Below are positions 21,221-29,702 of a DNA stretch of 64,000 nt, in pieces (the stretch's first letter is position 1; each line of letters starts with the position of its first letter). This DNA comes from an uncultured Methylophilaceae bacterium (lineage in GTDB: Bacteria; Pseudomonadota; Gammaproteobacteria; Burkholderiales; Methylophilaceae), in assembly GCA_913009235.1 (NCBI GenBank), contig CAJVXS010000001.1:124001-188000 (forward strand). Direction: 5' to 3'. The notes below the pieces were generated by a model, which made no database searches, had not been told where the DNA came from, and saw only the letters and a list, made by a program, of their open reading frames with translations. A program made the position numbers and the translations under genes.

Positions 21221-21607
21221 ATGCGTCACGGTAATCAAAATAGAAAGTTAAATCGTACTAGCAGCCATCGCGCAGCTATGTTTCGTAACATGTCAGTATC
21301 ATTACTTCGTCATGAAGTAATTAGAACAACCTTGCCGAAAGCAAAAGAGTTGCGTAAATATGCTGAGCCTCTTATCACATTGGGAAAAGACGCAACATTG
21401 GCTAACCGCCGTCTTGCTTTTAACCGTTTACGTGACCGTGACATCGTTGTTAAGTTGTTTGGTGAATTAGGTCCTCGTTACCTGGAGCGCAAAGGCGGTT
21501 ATCTGCGTATTCTAAAATGCGGTTTCCGTAATGGGGATAATGCACCAATGGCATTTGTAGAGCTTGTTGATCGTCCAGAAGATGCTGAAGTTGTAGAAGC
21601 AGATTAA
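21221..21607 (+). CDS. rplQ: 50S ribosomal protein L17
   Basis: Tunnel-exit protein and last gene of the alpha block. The 128-residue sequence starts [24 protein letters not shown] and contains [14 protein letters not shown] and [32 protein letters not shown]. The transcript ends at a strong terminator 22 bases downstream. Confidence 0.98.
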   Translation: MRHGNQNRKLNRTSSHRAAMFRNMSVSLLRHEVIRTTLPKAKELRKYAEPLITLGKDATLANRRLAFNRLRDRDIVVKLFGELGPRYLERKGGYLRILKCGFRNGDNAPMAFVELVDRPEDAEVVEAD

Positions 21608-21629
21608 GTGTTGGATGACACCACAAAGA

Positions 21630-21653
21630 AGCCAGCTTAATGCTGGCTTTTTT
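21630..21653 (+). terminator. Rho-independent terminator of the ribosomal superoperon
   Basis: AGCCAGC (21630-21636) and GCTGGCT (21642-21648) form a perfect seven-pair stem with a five-base loop, followed by a run of T to 21653. It separates rplQ from the convergent glutaredoxin-like gene, whose stop lies four bases further on. Confidence 0.88.
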
Positions 21654-21656
21654 GTT

Positions 21657-21905
21657 TTATAGATTTATAAATGCAGTTAGTTCATCTATCGTAAAAGGCC
21701 AGTCAAGCTCAGACCAACCAAGTTCTGATAAGTTGTCAGACTTCTGTAATACGGGAATGCGCTCACCATATGTCATTAGCAATTGATTATCATCCGTTAT
21801 CTCAACTAAGGTAAGTAGGTTAATGAGGTTCAGTTGAGTAACTAGATCAGCAGCTTGTTCACATAAGTGGCAATGTGAAGTGATAAATAATGTTAATTTA
21901 AGCAT
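21657..21905 (-). CDS. Glutaredoxin-family protein (DUF836-type)
   Basis: An 82-residue protein with a thioredoxin-like fold start, LTLFITSHCHLCEQA: a CxxC active-site-like pair at residues 12-15. The later TYGERIPVL fits the cis-proline strand (PVL) of the fold. These short proteins are thiol-redox candidates of unassigned substrate. Divergent from mgtE (72-base gap) and convergent with rplQ. Confidence 0.8.
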   Translation of the reverse strand: MLKLTLFITSHCHLCEQAADLVTQLNLINLLTLVEITDDNQLLMTYGERIPVLQKSDNLSELGWSELDWPFTIDELTAFINL

Positions 21906-21977
21906 TGTATTTTGTAAAAGTTAAAAAACCATCATAATAACGTTTGGTAGTATAAATGTTATAACACAAGGTGTTGC

Positions 21978-23414
21978 ATGTCAGAAACGCACGAAACAAA
22001 AGATAGTTTAAGCGAAACGCTAGAGCAGGTCGTCTCTTTATTAGAGAAGAACCAGTTAGTAGGGGGTCTTGTACAGAAGCAAGAGGTGTCTAAACACGAC
22101 CCAATAGAATCGCTTGCTCATCGACAAACCCAAATAGCGCTGGAAAATATACTTAATGTATTGCACCCTGCGGATGTTGCCCATATTTTAGAAGCCTTAC
22201 CACTAGATGAGCGCTTATATCTTTGGGACTTGGTTAAGGTTAATCGCGATGGCGATATCTTATTAGAAGTTTCAGATGCGGTTAGACAGACGTTAATCGC
22301 AGATATGGATAGCGAAGAATTGCTTGCCGCTGCTGAGCAGTTAGATACTGATGAACTTGCTGATTTAGCACCTGACTTACCAAAAGATGTCCTAGAAGAG
22401 TTAATGGATAGTCTTGATGCTCTTAACCGCGAACGCTTGCAATCTGCGCTCTCCTATCCGGAGGATACTGTTGGCGCATTAATGGACTTTGATATCGTCA
22501 CGATTCGTGAGGATGTTACGGTTGAAGTGGCATTGAGGTACCTTCGCAGATTAGAAGAGTTGCCTAATCATACCGATAAAATATTTGTTGTTGACCGTCA
22601 TGACAGGATTCAAGGGGTCTTGCCTTTATCTAATATGTTAGTGAATGGTTTGGATAGCACAATCAAAACTGTAATGGCTTCTGATACTGTATTGTTCTAC
22701 CCTGATGACGTGGCAGATGAAGCTGCTAAAGCTTTTGAACGTTACGACTTGGTTAGTGCCCCCGTTGTCGATAAGCAGAATAAACTGGTTGGTCGATTAA
22801 CAGTAGATGAAGTCATGGACTATATTCGTGAAGAGTCGGAAGCTGATAAGCTTTCAATGGCAGGTTTGCGAGAAGAAGAGGATTTCTTTTCTACTGTATG
22901 GGCATCAGTACAAAACCGTTGGGCATGGTTGGCGATTAACTTGGTTACAGCACTCGTCGCTTCACGGGTTATTGGCATCTTTGAGCATTCCATTGGGCAA
23001 ATTGTTGCTCTGGCTACATTAATGCCAATTGTAGCTGGTGTTGGCGGTAACTCTGGCAACCAAACAACAACGATGATTGTACGTGGTTTAGCCTTGGGCC
23101 AGATATCTAGTAGCAATATGCAGTCTCAGGTGATTAAAGAGCTGGGTGTGGCGCTGGTTAATGGTTTGATATGGGGCGGAGTATTGGGTGGTATTACTTA
23201 TGCGCTGTATGGTGACTATCGATTAAGCATGGTGATGACTGTAGCCATTACGCTTAATTTACTGTTAGCAGCATTGATGGGTGTGGTTATTCCATTGGTG
23301 ATGAATAGGTTCGGTAAAGATCCTGCAGTTGGCTCTAGTGTATTGATTACCGCAATGACAGACAGTGGTGGCTTCTTTATCTTTCTAGGATTGGCGACAA
23401 TATTCTTATTATAG
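21978..23414 (+). CDS. mgtE: Magnesium transporter MgtE
   Basis: Inner-membrane magnesium channel, 478 residues, close to the family's usual 450-480. The order is an N-terminal superhelical MgtE_N domain (about 60-160; HPADVAHILEALPLDERL), a CBS pair (about 165-290) that senses cytosolic magnesium, and five membrane segments (about 310-478) with the pore motif MPIVAGVGGNSGNQTTT. Its transcript probably ends at the shared terminator before rpmG. No obvious magnesium riboswitch is seen in the short upstream gap. Confidence 0.95.
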   Translation: MSETHETKDSLSETLEQVVSLLEKNQLVGGLVQKQEVSKHDPIESLAHRQTQIALENILNVLHPADVAHILEALPLDERLYLWDLVKVNRDGDILLEVSDAVRQTLIADMDSEELLAAAEQLDTDELADLAPDLPKDVLEELMDSLDALNRERLQSALSYPEDTVGALMDFDIVTIREDVTVEVALRYLRRLEELPNHTDKIFVVDRHDRIQGVLPLSNMLVNGLDSTIKTVMASDTVLFYPDDVADEAAKAFERYDLVSAPVVDKQNKLVGRLTVDEVMDYIREESEADKLSMAGLREEEDFFSTVWASVQNRWAWLAINLVTALVASRVIGIFEHSIGQIVALATLMPIVAGVGGNSGNQTTTMIVRGLALGQISSSNMQSQVIKELGVALVNGLIWGGVLGGITYALYGDYRLSMVMTVAITLNLLLAALMGVVIPLVMNRFGKDPAVGSSVLITAMTDSGGFFIFLGLATIFLL

Positions 23415-23444
23415 AAAGCTGATTTATGTACATTATGTAGACGT

Positions 23445-23471
23445 AAAAAAACCCGCTATGCGGGTTTTTTT
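23445..23471. terminator. Bidirectional terminator between mgtE and rpmG
   Basis: Seven A, then CCCGC, a three-base loop TAT, GCGGG and seven T: a symmetrical hairpin that gives a T run on either strand. It sits between the convergent genes mgtE (plus) and rpmG (minus). Confidence 0.88.
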
Positions 23472-23493
23472 AATAAATAAAATCAACAGTTAA

Positions 23494-23649
23494 TTACTTG
23501 ATTTTATTTTCTTTGTACATAACGTGCTTACGAACAACAGGGTCAAATTTTTTGATCTCCATTTTTTCTGGCATTGTACGTTTGTTTTTAGTTGTGGTGT
23601 AGAAATGACCTGTACCAGCACTTGACTCTAGTTTGATTTTTTCGCGCAT
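23494..23649 (-). CDS. rpmG: 50S ribosomal protein L33
   Basis: A 51-residue product starting [20 protein letters not shown], followed by [22 protein letters not shown]; it lacks cysteines, so it is the zinc-free form. RBS AAGGAG upstream of the ATG. Second gene of an rpmB-rpmG pair, 11 bases after rpmB. Confidence 0.96.
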   Translation of the reverse strand: MREKIKLESSAGTGHFYTTTKNKRTMPEKMEIKKFDPVVRKHVMYKENKIK

Positions 23650-23660
23650 TGTAATGCTCC

Positions 23661-23897
23661 TTAGATTTTTTCGCCAGCAGCGCGCATTTTTGCTAATACC
23701 ACGTCAATGCCATTTTTATCAATTGTGCGTAGTGCAGCGTTAGTAATACGCATGCTTACCCAGCGATTCTCGCTCTCAACCCAGAATTTACGGTTTTGCA
23801 AATTAGGTAAGAAACGACGTCTTGTTTTGTTATGTGCGTGAGAAACATTGTTACCCACCATTGGCTTTTTGCCTGTTACCTGACATACACGTGCCAT
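23661..23897 (-). CDS. rpmB: 50S ribosomal protein L28
   Basis: A 78-residue product, [20 protein letters not shown] then [20 protein letters not shown], the standard L28 sequence. I start it at 23897, after a GGAGATA RBS, rather than four codons upstream. Transcribed with rpmG from the promoter at 23939-23967. Confidence 0.96.
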   Translation of the reverse strand: MARVCQVTGKKPMVGNNVSHAHNKTRRRFLPNLQNRKFWVESENRWVSMRITNAALRTIDKNGIDVVLAKMRAAGEKI

Positions 23898-23938
23898 GGT
23901 TATCTCCAAATACTATTGTCTATTTCAGAAAGACGGCA

Positions 23939-23967
23939 ATTATAGACAAAACGCTACACTTTTTCAA
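23939..23967 (-). promoter_or_regulatory. Sigma70-like promoter of rpmB-rpmG
   Basis: On the minus strand TTGAAA (23962-23967) and TATAAT (23939-23944) are 17 bases apart, about 40 bases upstream of rpmB and in the short gap after the dut stop codon. Confidence 0.7.
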
Positions 23968-24003
23968 CTTAAAATATCAGTTTATACTAAATAATTGTGT
24001 GTT

Positions 24004-24456
24004 TTAGTGTTTTCCGGTACTGCCGAAGCCACCTTCACCGCGTTCAGTCTCTGTAAATTCATCTACAATATGGAAATCTGCTTGGATAACAGGCACGATA
24101 ACCAGTTGAGCAATGCGCTCCATGGGGTTGAGGATGAAGCTTTCTTTACTACGATTCCAGCAAGAGACAAGAAGCTGCCCTTGATAGTCGGAGTCGATTA
24201 ATCCAACTAGATTGCCCAGCACAATGCCGTGCTTATGGCCTAAGCCTGAACGCGGTAAAATGAGAGCAGCATGGTAGGCATTATCAATATGTATGGCGAT
24301 TCCAGTAGGAATCATCACCGTATCACCAGCTTTGATGGTTTGCGTGTGCTCAATACATGCCCGCAAATCTAAACCAGCTGAACCTTTTGTCGCATAGCTA
24401 GGCATCATGCTGCGGATGCGAGCATCTAAAACTTTCAAATCGACATTAATAGACAT
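24004..24456 (-). CDS. dut: Deoxyuridine 5'-triphosphate nucleotidohydrolase
   Basis: Trimeric dUTPase, hydrolysing dUTP to dUMP and so keeping uracil out of DNA while feeding thymidylate synthesis. The 150-residue protein has the five motifs in order: [40 protein letters not shown] and the C-terminal [11 protein letters not shown]. The start at ATG 24456 ([13 protein letters not shown]) fits the usual length of about 150; its RBS is weak. Downstream of coaBC as in many proteobacteria, but separated here by a receptor gene remnant. Confidence 0.96.
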   Translation of the reverse strand: MSINVDLKVLDARIRSMMPSYATKGSAGLDLRACIEHTQTIKAGDTVMIPTGIAIHIDNAYHAALILPRSGLGHKHGIVLGNLVGLIDSDYQGQLLVSCWNRSKESFILNPMERIAQLVIVPVIQADFHIVDEFTETERGEGGFGSTGKH

Positions 24457-24542
24457 GGTAATTTCTTTTATTAAATTTAATGTGATATTAAACACTAAAT
24501 AGTGAGGAAACAAAATAGTAGTGAATTGGGTAAGAACAATAA

Positions 24543-24561
24543 AGTCAGCAATATGCTGGCT
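24543..24561 (-). terminator. Possible terminator after the TonB-receptor remnant
   Basis: On the minus strand AGCCAGC pairs with GCTGACT (seven pairs, one G-U) around ATATT, followed by TTATTGTTCTT. The T run is interrupted, so strength is uncertain. It overlaps the stop codon of the receptor remnant and lies upstream of dut, so it may be that gene's original terminator. Confidence 0.45.
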
Positions 24562-24761
24562 TAATTTATAAATGTGGGTAGAAAGTAAAACTTGTAATTA
24601 GCACTTAATCCTAATAAGTGGTTTCTATCCGGAGCAGGTTCAAAGAAGCGACCTCGGCTGTCGTTGATACGGACAGCGCTGATTAATTCTTTATTAAACA
24701 TAATCCTGTAGTCGGATGAATTCTTCTCTACGCTACAAATCTTTCTGTAGGCTGGAGGCGC
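24561..24761 (-). pseudogene. C-terminal remnant of a TonB-dependent outer-membrane receptor
   Basis: An open minus-strand frame of about 66 codons with no usable start upstream (a stop precedes it at 24762-24764). It contains MFNKELISAVRINDSRGRFF then [18 protein letters not shown]. NDxxGRFFEPAPxRN and a terminal SANYKF are the hallmark C-terminus of TonB-dependent siderophore or vitamin receptors. The expected stop after the terminal Phe is replaced by Tyr and the frame runs on eight more codons. The other 600 or more residues are missing. It fills most of the 370-base gap between coaBC and dut; the rest of the gap holds only the hairpin listed above. Confidence 0.75.
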
Positions 24762-24826
24762 TTAAATATGGCGCAATTATCATCATCATTTTCATTAAAT
24801 AACCATAGGCTACTAATGGGTCTTGA

Positions 24827-26002
24827 TTACAAGAGCTTGTGCATGTGTTCTAAGATTGACGTCGCAATGCTCACTTTTGAAGTGCGTTGCAATGGATGGT
24901 TTCCTTTGTCATCTATTAAAGTAACTTGATTGCTATCGCTTCCCATTGCTGAAGTGACCTCGTTTGCGACGATTAAAGGTAGTTTCTTATTGATGCGTTT
25001 TTGTGATGCATATTCAATGATGTTTTCACTTTCTGCAGCAAAGCCAACGCAAAAAGGCGGGCTAGGTAGATTGGCAACTTCCGCCAAAATATCTTTATTA
25101 CGTTTCAACTTTATTGTTAATGATTCAGCACTTTTTTTAATTTTTTGATTGGCGGTTTCATTCGGAGCGTAATCAGAAACAGCAGCAACGCTAATAAAAA
25201 TATCTTGATTGCTAATATTATCCATTACCGTGGTGTGCATTGTTTCTGTACTCGTGGCATGTTTAATATTGACGTTAATAGGAACTTGCAAATGACTAAC
25301 CCCACTAACTAAAGTCACCTCCGCACCCATGTCAGCAGCTACTTGAGCTAGTGCATAACCCATCTTGCCACTGCTTAAATTGGTGATGCCACGTACAGGG
25401 TCAACCATTTCTAAAGTAGCTCCAGCGGTGATTAACAATTTCTTGTTCGACAATATTTTTTTCGTGAAATGAGCCTTTACGTGTGCCAGCAATTCTGTTG
25501 CTTCTAGCATTCGGCCATCACCTATTTCACCACAAGCTTGCTCACCATTGCCTGGGCCTAGAATGCGGATGTTGTCAGCTTCTAATTGGTCAAAGTTCCG
25601 CTGTGTCGCCGGGTTTTCCCACATTTGTTTGTTCATGGCTGGCGCGACTAGTAGCGGGCAGTCCCGTGCTAAACATATAGTAGATAATAAATCATCCGCA
25701 CGACCATGTAATAATTTTGCAACAAACTCTGCAGTGCACGGTGCAATTAAAATGGCGTCAGCATTGCGACTTAATTCGATATGCGGCATGCCGCCACCAA
25801 TGTTTTCATCCCACATGCCAACAAAAACAGGGTTGCCAGACAGCGCTTGCATGGTCGTAGGCGTAATGAACTGGGTGGCAGATTCTGTCATTACCACTTG
25901 GACACCAATATCGGACTTGATTAGGAGCCGCACTAGCTCAGCCGCTTTATAAGCTGCAATACCGCCAGTAATGCCTACTACTAAGGATTTATTTTTTTGC
26001 AT
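24827..26002 (-). CDS. coaBC: Bifunctional phosphopantothenoylcysteine decarboxylase / phosphopantothenate-cysteine ligase
   Basis: Two consecutive steps of coenzyme A synthesis. The N-terminal flavoprotein domain (about 1-185) begins VVGITGGIAAYKAAELVRLL and has the substrate-binding clamp PAMNKQMWENP; the C-terminal CTP-dependent ligase domain (about 190-391) has TAGATLEMVDPVRGITNLSSGKMG and VAAVSDY. Length (391) is near the usual 400. dut lies downstream on the same strand; upstream is a divergent radC remnant, the same neighbour order as in E. coli. Confidence 0.96.
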   Translation of the reverse strand: MQKNKSLVVGITGGIAAYKAAELVRLLIKSDIGVQVVMTESATQFITPTTMQALSGNPVFVGMWDENIGGGMPHIELSRNADAILIAPCTAEFVAKLLHGRADDLLSTICLARDCPLLVAPAMNKQMWENPATQRNFDQLEADNIRILGPGNGEQACGEIGDGRMLEATELLAHVKAHFTKKILSNKKLLITAGATLEMVDPVRGITNLSSGKMGYALAQVAADMGAEVTLVSGVSHLQVPINVNIKHATSTETMHTTVMDNISNQDIFISVAAVSDYAPNETANQKIKKSAESLTIKLKRNKDILAEVANLPSPPFCVGFAAESENIIEYASQKRINKKLPLIVANEVTSAMGSDSNQVTLIDDKGNHPLQRTSKVSIATSILEHMHKLL

Positions 26003-26117
26003 AAGCTTTTAATCTAAGTTTTTATATATGAGCAAGCTGCATTTTTATGGGTATATGTTTTTATGGGCGTTTATGTAATGCTTACATTTTAATATGAAAT
26101 ACAGTTGAACGGCTTAA

Positions 26118-26426
26118 AACCATGTAGAAACTCTTAGAAATCAGTATTTTATTGCTTATATTGGCCGTTGTAATAAAACATGTGTTCTTAGAATGGTCAG
26201 ATTTAGACTGGCAAAAAACTTCTATGTTGCGCTTTATCCCATTAATGCCGCTTCTATGATATTTGCCCATAATCACCCTTCACGTGTTGTTAAGCAAAGC
26301 AGTGCTGATGAGATGATTACACAAGAGCTAAAGAAAGCGCTGGCATTGGTTGATGTGCGAGTGTTAGATTGCTTTATCGTGACGGGTAATGAAACACGGT
26401 CTTTTGTCGAGGCTGGTTTATTGTAA
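26118..26426 (+). pseudogene. radC: C-terminal remnant of radC (JAB-domain DNA repair protein)
   Basis: From ATG 26193 the frame gives a 77-residue peptide with [20 protein letters not shown] and [20 protein letters not shown], ending SFVEAGLL at a normal family terminus. The JAMM metal-binding signature HxH...SxxD is readable, but the usual HNHPSG is HNHPSR. The frame is open back to 26118 without recognisable RadC sequence, and the N-terminal helix-hairpin-helix part (150 residues or so) is absent. No RBS is evident. It lies divergent to coaBC, radC's ancestral position. Confidence 0.8.
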
Positions 26427-26508
26427 ATATTCAGTCTAGAATAGGTCAGATTTGGAGAGGCTTCTGTTTTGAAGCTGCATAAATAACTTGAGATTAGAAT
26501 GCAATAAT

Positions 26509-28563
26509 ATGATACAAAAAAAAATAAAAGTGATCGCTTGGTTTGCTGTTGCAATGCTAGGCGCTTATGCACTTTCTGGCATTGCACTCAACCGCGGCGA
26601 GAGCATTAATGCCATATGGATGGTCACTTCCGCTGTTTGTATTTATGCCATTGCGTATCGCTTTTACGCAGCTTGGATTGCCGCAAAAGTGCTTACGACT
26701 AACGAAACACGAGCGACGCCAGCTGAGCGTTTGGATAATGGTAGAGATTTTCTACCAACCAACAAATGGGTTGTGTTTGGACATCACTTTGCCGCTATTT
26801 CCGGCCCTGGCCCTTTAATTGGCCCAACGTTAGCTGCGCAGTTTGGTTATTTGCCGGGCACCTTATGGATATTAATCGGTGTCGTGTTGGGTGGCGCGGT
26901 ACAAGACATGGTGATCTTATTCTTTTCTACCCGCCGTAATGGCCGTAGTTTGGGGCAAATGGCACGTGATGAAATTGGTTCGATAGGTGGCACTGCTGCG
27001 TTAATCGGTACCTTTATGATCATGATTATTCTGATTGCGGTTTTGGGCCTGGTTGTTGTCAATGCTATGAAACACAGCCCTTGGGCAACGTCGACAATTG
27101 CCGCCACCATTCCGATTGCCATGGTTATTGGCCTTTATATGCGCCATATTCGCCCGGGGCGTGTGCTGGAAGCTACGGCTATTGGCGTCATCTTATTGCT
27201 GTTGTCGGTTGTAGGTGGTGGCTGGGTTGACCATAGTGCGAGCTTGCGGGTCTTATTCGACCACGATAGTTTGCCACTAGCATATGCGATTATTCTGTAT
27301 GGTTTTGCGGCAGCAGTGTTGCCAGTTTGGTTGTTATTAGCACCACGTGATTACCTGTCTACGTTTATGAAGCTAGGCACAATATTTTTATTAGCGATTG
27401 CCATTGTTGTTTTACGCCCCGAAATTCATATGCCAGCTGTTACTCAGTTCGTCGATGGAACTGGCCCCATATTTGGCGGTAAGGTGTTCCCCTTTGTTTT
27501 TATCACCATTGCTTGTGGTGCAGTGTCTGGCTTCCATGCCTTAATCGCCTCTGGCACCACACCAAAGCTAATTGCTAATGAACGTGATATTCGCATGATT
27601 GGTTATGGTGGTATGTTGCTAGAAAGCTTTGTTGCCATGATGGCGATGATTGCCGCGACAGTATTAGAGCCTGGAGTTTTCTTTGCGATTAACAGTCCCG
27701 CAGGCGTTATTGGTCAAACAGCTGTTGATGCGATTACAACCATTAATAGCTGGGGTTTTGCAGTAACGGTTGAGCAAATGGAGCAACTGGCAAAAGATAT
27801 GGGCGAGTCAAGTTTATTTGCACGCACAGGTGGCGCGCCCAGCTTGGCTGTCGGTATGGCGAGTATTCTTGCCAATGCCTTTGGTAAGAGTTTGTTAGCG
27901 CTTTGGTATCACTTTGCCATTATGTTTGAAGCCTTATTTATTCTCACTACACTGGATGCAGGTACGCGTGTAGGCCGCTTTATGTTGCAAGATATTTTAG
28001 GTAATTTTAATCAAAAGCTTGGCGAAACCTCTTATATGCCATCTGTGATTTTAACTAGTGCTTTGGTTGTCTCAGGCTGGGGCTACTTTTTATATATTGG
28101 TGTAATTGACCCGAATGGTGGCGTAAATATCTTGTGGCCACTTTTTGGTATTGCCAATCAAATGTTGGCGGCGATTGCACTGTGTGTCGCAACTAGTATT
28201 ATTGTGAAATCAGGCAAAGCGAGATACGCTTGGGTCACTGCGCTACCGCTCACATGGCTAGTCGTTATTACCAGCACTGCTGCCTATGAAAAGATCTTTA
28301 GTGATGATGTTCGTGTAGGCTTCTTTGCGGCTGCCAATCACCTGAGTGCGCAATTGTCATCAGGCGTATTAAGTGCTGAGAGGGCTGTGATTGCACCACG
28401 GTTGATATTCAATCAGCATTTAGATGCTTATCTCACGATGTTCTTTGTGTTCGTATTATGGGTTGTAGTGATTGATATGATTAATATTTCACGCCGCTAT
28501 TTGCAAGGGAAAAAAGTGCTGGCTTCTAGCGAAACACCATACGTGAAAACCGCATTAGAGTAG
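26509..28563 (+). CDS. cstA: CstA-family carbon starvation / pyruvate transporter
   Basis: A 684-residue inner-membrane permease with roughly 16 to 18 hydrophobic segments. FGHHFAAISGPGPLIGPTLAAQFGYLPG and the long CstA core with ISGxGPL-type motifs identify the family, which includes pyruvate/proton symporters and peptide-starvation transporters. Start at ATG 26509; an in-frame TTG at 26488 has no better RBS. The adjacent ybdD-type gene supports the assignment. Which substrate it takes up cannot be told from the sequence; CstA and BtsT cannot be separated with certainty here. Confidence 0.92.
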   Translation: MIQKKIKVIAWFAVAMLGAYALSGIALNRGESINAIWMVTSAVCIYAIAYRFYAAWIAAKVLTTNETRATPAERLDNGRDFLPTNKWVVFGHHFAAISGPGPLIGPTLAAQFGYLPGTLWILIGVVLGGAVQDMVILFFSTRRNGRSLGQMARDEIGSIGGTAALIGTFMIMIILIAVLGLVVVNAMKHSPWATSTIAATIPIAMVIGLYMRHIRPGRVLEATAIGVILLLLSVVGGGWVDHSASLRVLFDHDSLPLAYAIILYGFAAAVLPVWLLLAPRDYLSTFMKLGTIFLLAIAIVVLRPEIHMPAVTQFVDGTGPIFGGKVFPFVFITIACGAVSGFHALIASGTTPKLIANERDIRMIGYGGMLLESFVAMMAMIAATVLEPGVFFAINSPAGVIGQTAVDAITTINSWGFAVTVEQMEQLAKDMGESSLFARTGGAPSLAVGMASILANAFGKSLLALWYHFAIMFEALFILTTLDAGTRVGRFMLQDILGNFNQKLGETSYMPSVILTSALVVSGWGYFLYIGVIDPNGGVNILWPLFGIANQMLAAIALCVATSIIVKSGKARYAWVTALPLTWLVVITSTAAYEKIFSDDVRVGFFAAANHLSAQLSSGVLSAERAVIAPRLIFNQHLDAYLTMFFVFVLWVVVIDMINISRRYLQGKKVLASSETPYVKTALE

Positions 28564-28566
28564 TTG

Positions 28567-28758
28567 ATGTTTAAAAAGGTTAAATATATATGGCATATTA
28601 TTCGTCACCTTTCTGGCGACGATGCTTATGACCGGTACTTAACACATCATGCGCAATTTCATACGGCCATGGTTGATGCGCCAGAGCCGCTTTCACGAAA
28701 AGCTTTCTTTAAGCTGTGGCAAGACAGTAAATGGACTGGTGTTAATCGTTGCTGTTGA
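28567..28758 (+). CDS. ybdD: YbdD/YjiX-family small protein
   Basis: A 63-residue protein, MFKKVKYIWHIIRHLSGDDA then YDRYLTHH, matching the small cytoplasmic family almost always encoded next to CstA-type permeases. Ends with a CC pair. Starts six bases after the cstA stop, so the two are cotranscribed. It faces lgt tail to tail with a one-base gap. Confidence 0.88.
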   Translation: MFKKVKYIWHIIRHLSGDDAYDRYLTHHAQFHTAMVDAPEPLSRKAFFKLWQDSKWTGVNRCC

Positions 28759-28759
28759 G

Positions 28760-29548
28760 CTATTTCTCAAAGTGCTGCTGATAAGCCGCGCGCAGCATCC
28801 AAATCCCAATGAGCACCATTGGTAAACTTAACCACTGTCCCATGGATAAGCCTAGTTCTAATAGGCCCAAAAAGTCATCAGGTTGTCGTGTATACTCAAC
28901 TAAAAATCTAAAGCTACCATAGCTAATTAAAAACAGTGCGGAAATTGCGCCAGTTGGCCTTTGTTTATTGGAGAACCACCATAGTAGGATAAACAAAACG
29001 ACGCCTTCTAACGCAAATTCATAAAGCTGTGATGGGTGGCGAACAAACTTATCTGCCTGCGGGAAAATCATCCCAAAAGGACTGTCAGTCACACGGCCCC
29101 ACAACTCGCCATTAATAAAGTTACCCATACGCCCAGCGCCTAAACCAATTGGGACTAATGGCGCAACAAAATCCATAATTTTTAACCAAGGTTGCGGATA
29201 TCTTTTATTAAATAAAAACATCGCAACCAATACACCTAAGAAGCCACCATGAAAGCTCATACCACCTTGCCAAACGGCGAAGATTTCAAGTGGGTGCTGA
29301 ATAAAATAGCTGGCTTGGTAAAACACGACGTAACCTAATCGGCCACCTAAAATAACGCCCATTGCACCATAAAATAAAGCGTCATCAAGCATGGCATCAC
29401 TCCAGTTAAACCATGGTTTATGCTTAATTTGATACCTACCCAGTAATAAAAAGCCTAAAAAACCAGTTAAATACATAAGGCCATACCAGTGAATGCCAAG
29501 TGAACCTATATGGATGGCGACGGGATCAAACTGTGGATGAGTCAACAT
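28760..29548 (-). CDS. lgt: Prolipoprotein diacylglyceryl transferase
   Basis: Inner-membrane enzyme that transfers diacylglycerol from phosphatidylglycerol to the lipobox cysteine of prelipoproteins. The 262-residue protein has seven hydrophobic segments, the HWYGLMY motif, [20 protein letters not shown] and the Lgt signature [14 protein letters not shown]. Length is typical (about 260-290). The gene is monocistronic here and divergent from ilvD. Confidence 0.96.
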   Translation of the reverse strand: MLTHPQFDPVAIHIGSLGIHWYGLMYLTGFLGFLLLGRYQIKHKPWFNWSDAMLDDALFYGAMGVILGGRLGYVVFYQASYFIQHPLEIFAVWQGGMSFHGGFLGVLVAMFLFNKRYPQPWLKIMDFVAPLVPIGLGAGRMGNFINGELWGRVTDSPFGMIFPQADKFVRHPSQLYEFALEGVVLFILLWWFSNKQRPTGAISALFLISYGSFRFLVEYTRQPDDFLGLLELGLSMGQWLSLPMVLIGIWMLRAAYQQHFEK

Positions 29549-29702
29549 AAATGATAGTTTTAGTTAAGAGTTTATAAGAGGTGTATATTACTAGACAATG
29601 TAAGTTTGGCGTTAAAGAGTTTCATTAGGCTAAATTAAGGCATGCTGAATGGGCGAGTATCGTTTAAACTTATACTTTAGTTTAGTATGGTTGGATTTCA
29701 TT

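Noticed and set aside
21906-21977. Magnesium riboswitch ahead of mgtE
   Set aside because: The gap is only 72 bases and shows no M-box-like pairing; known mgtE M-box leaders are longer.
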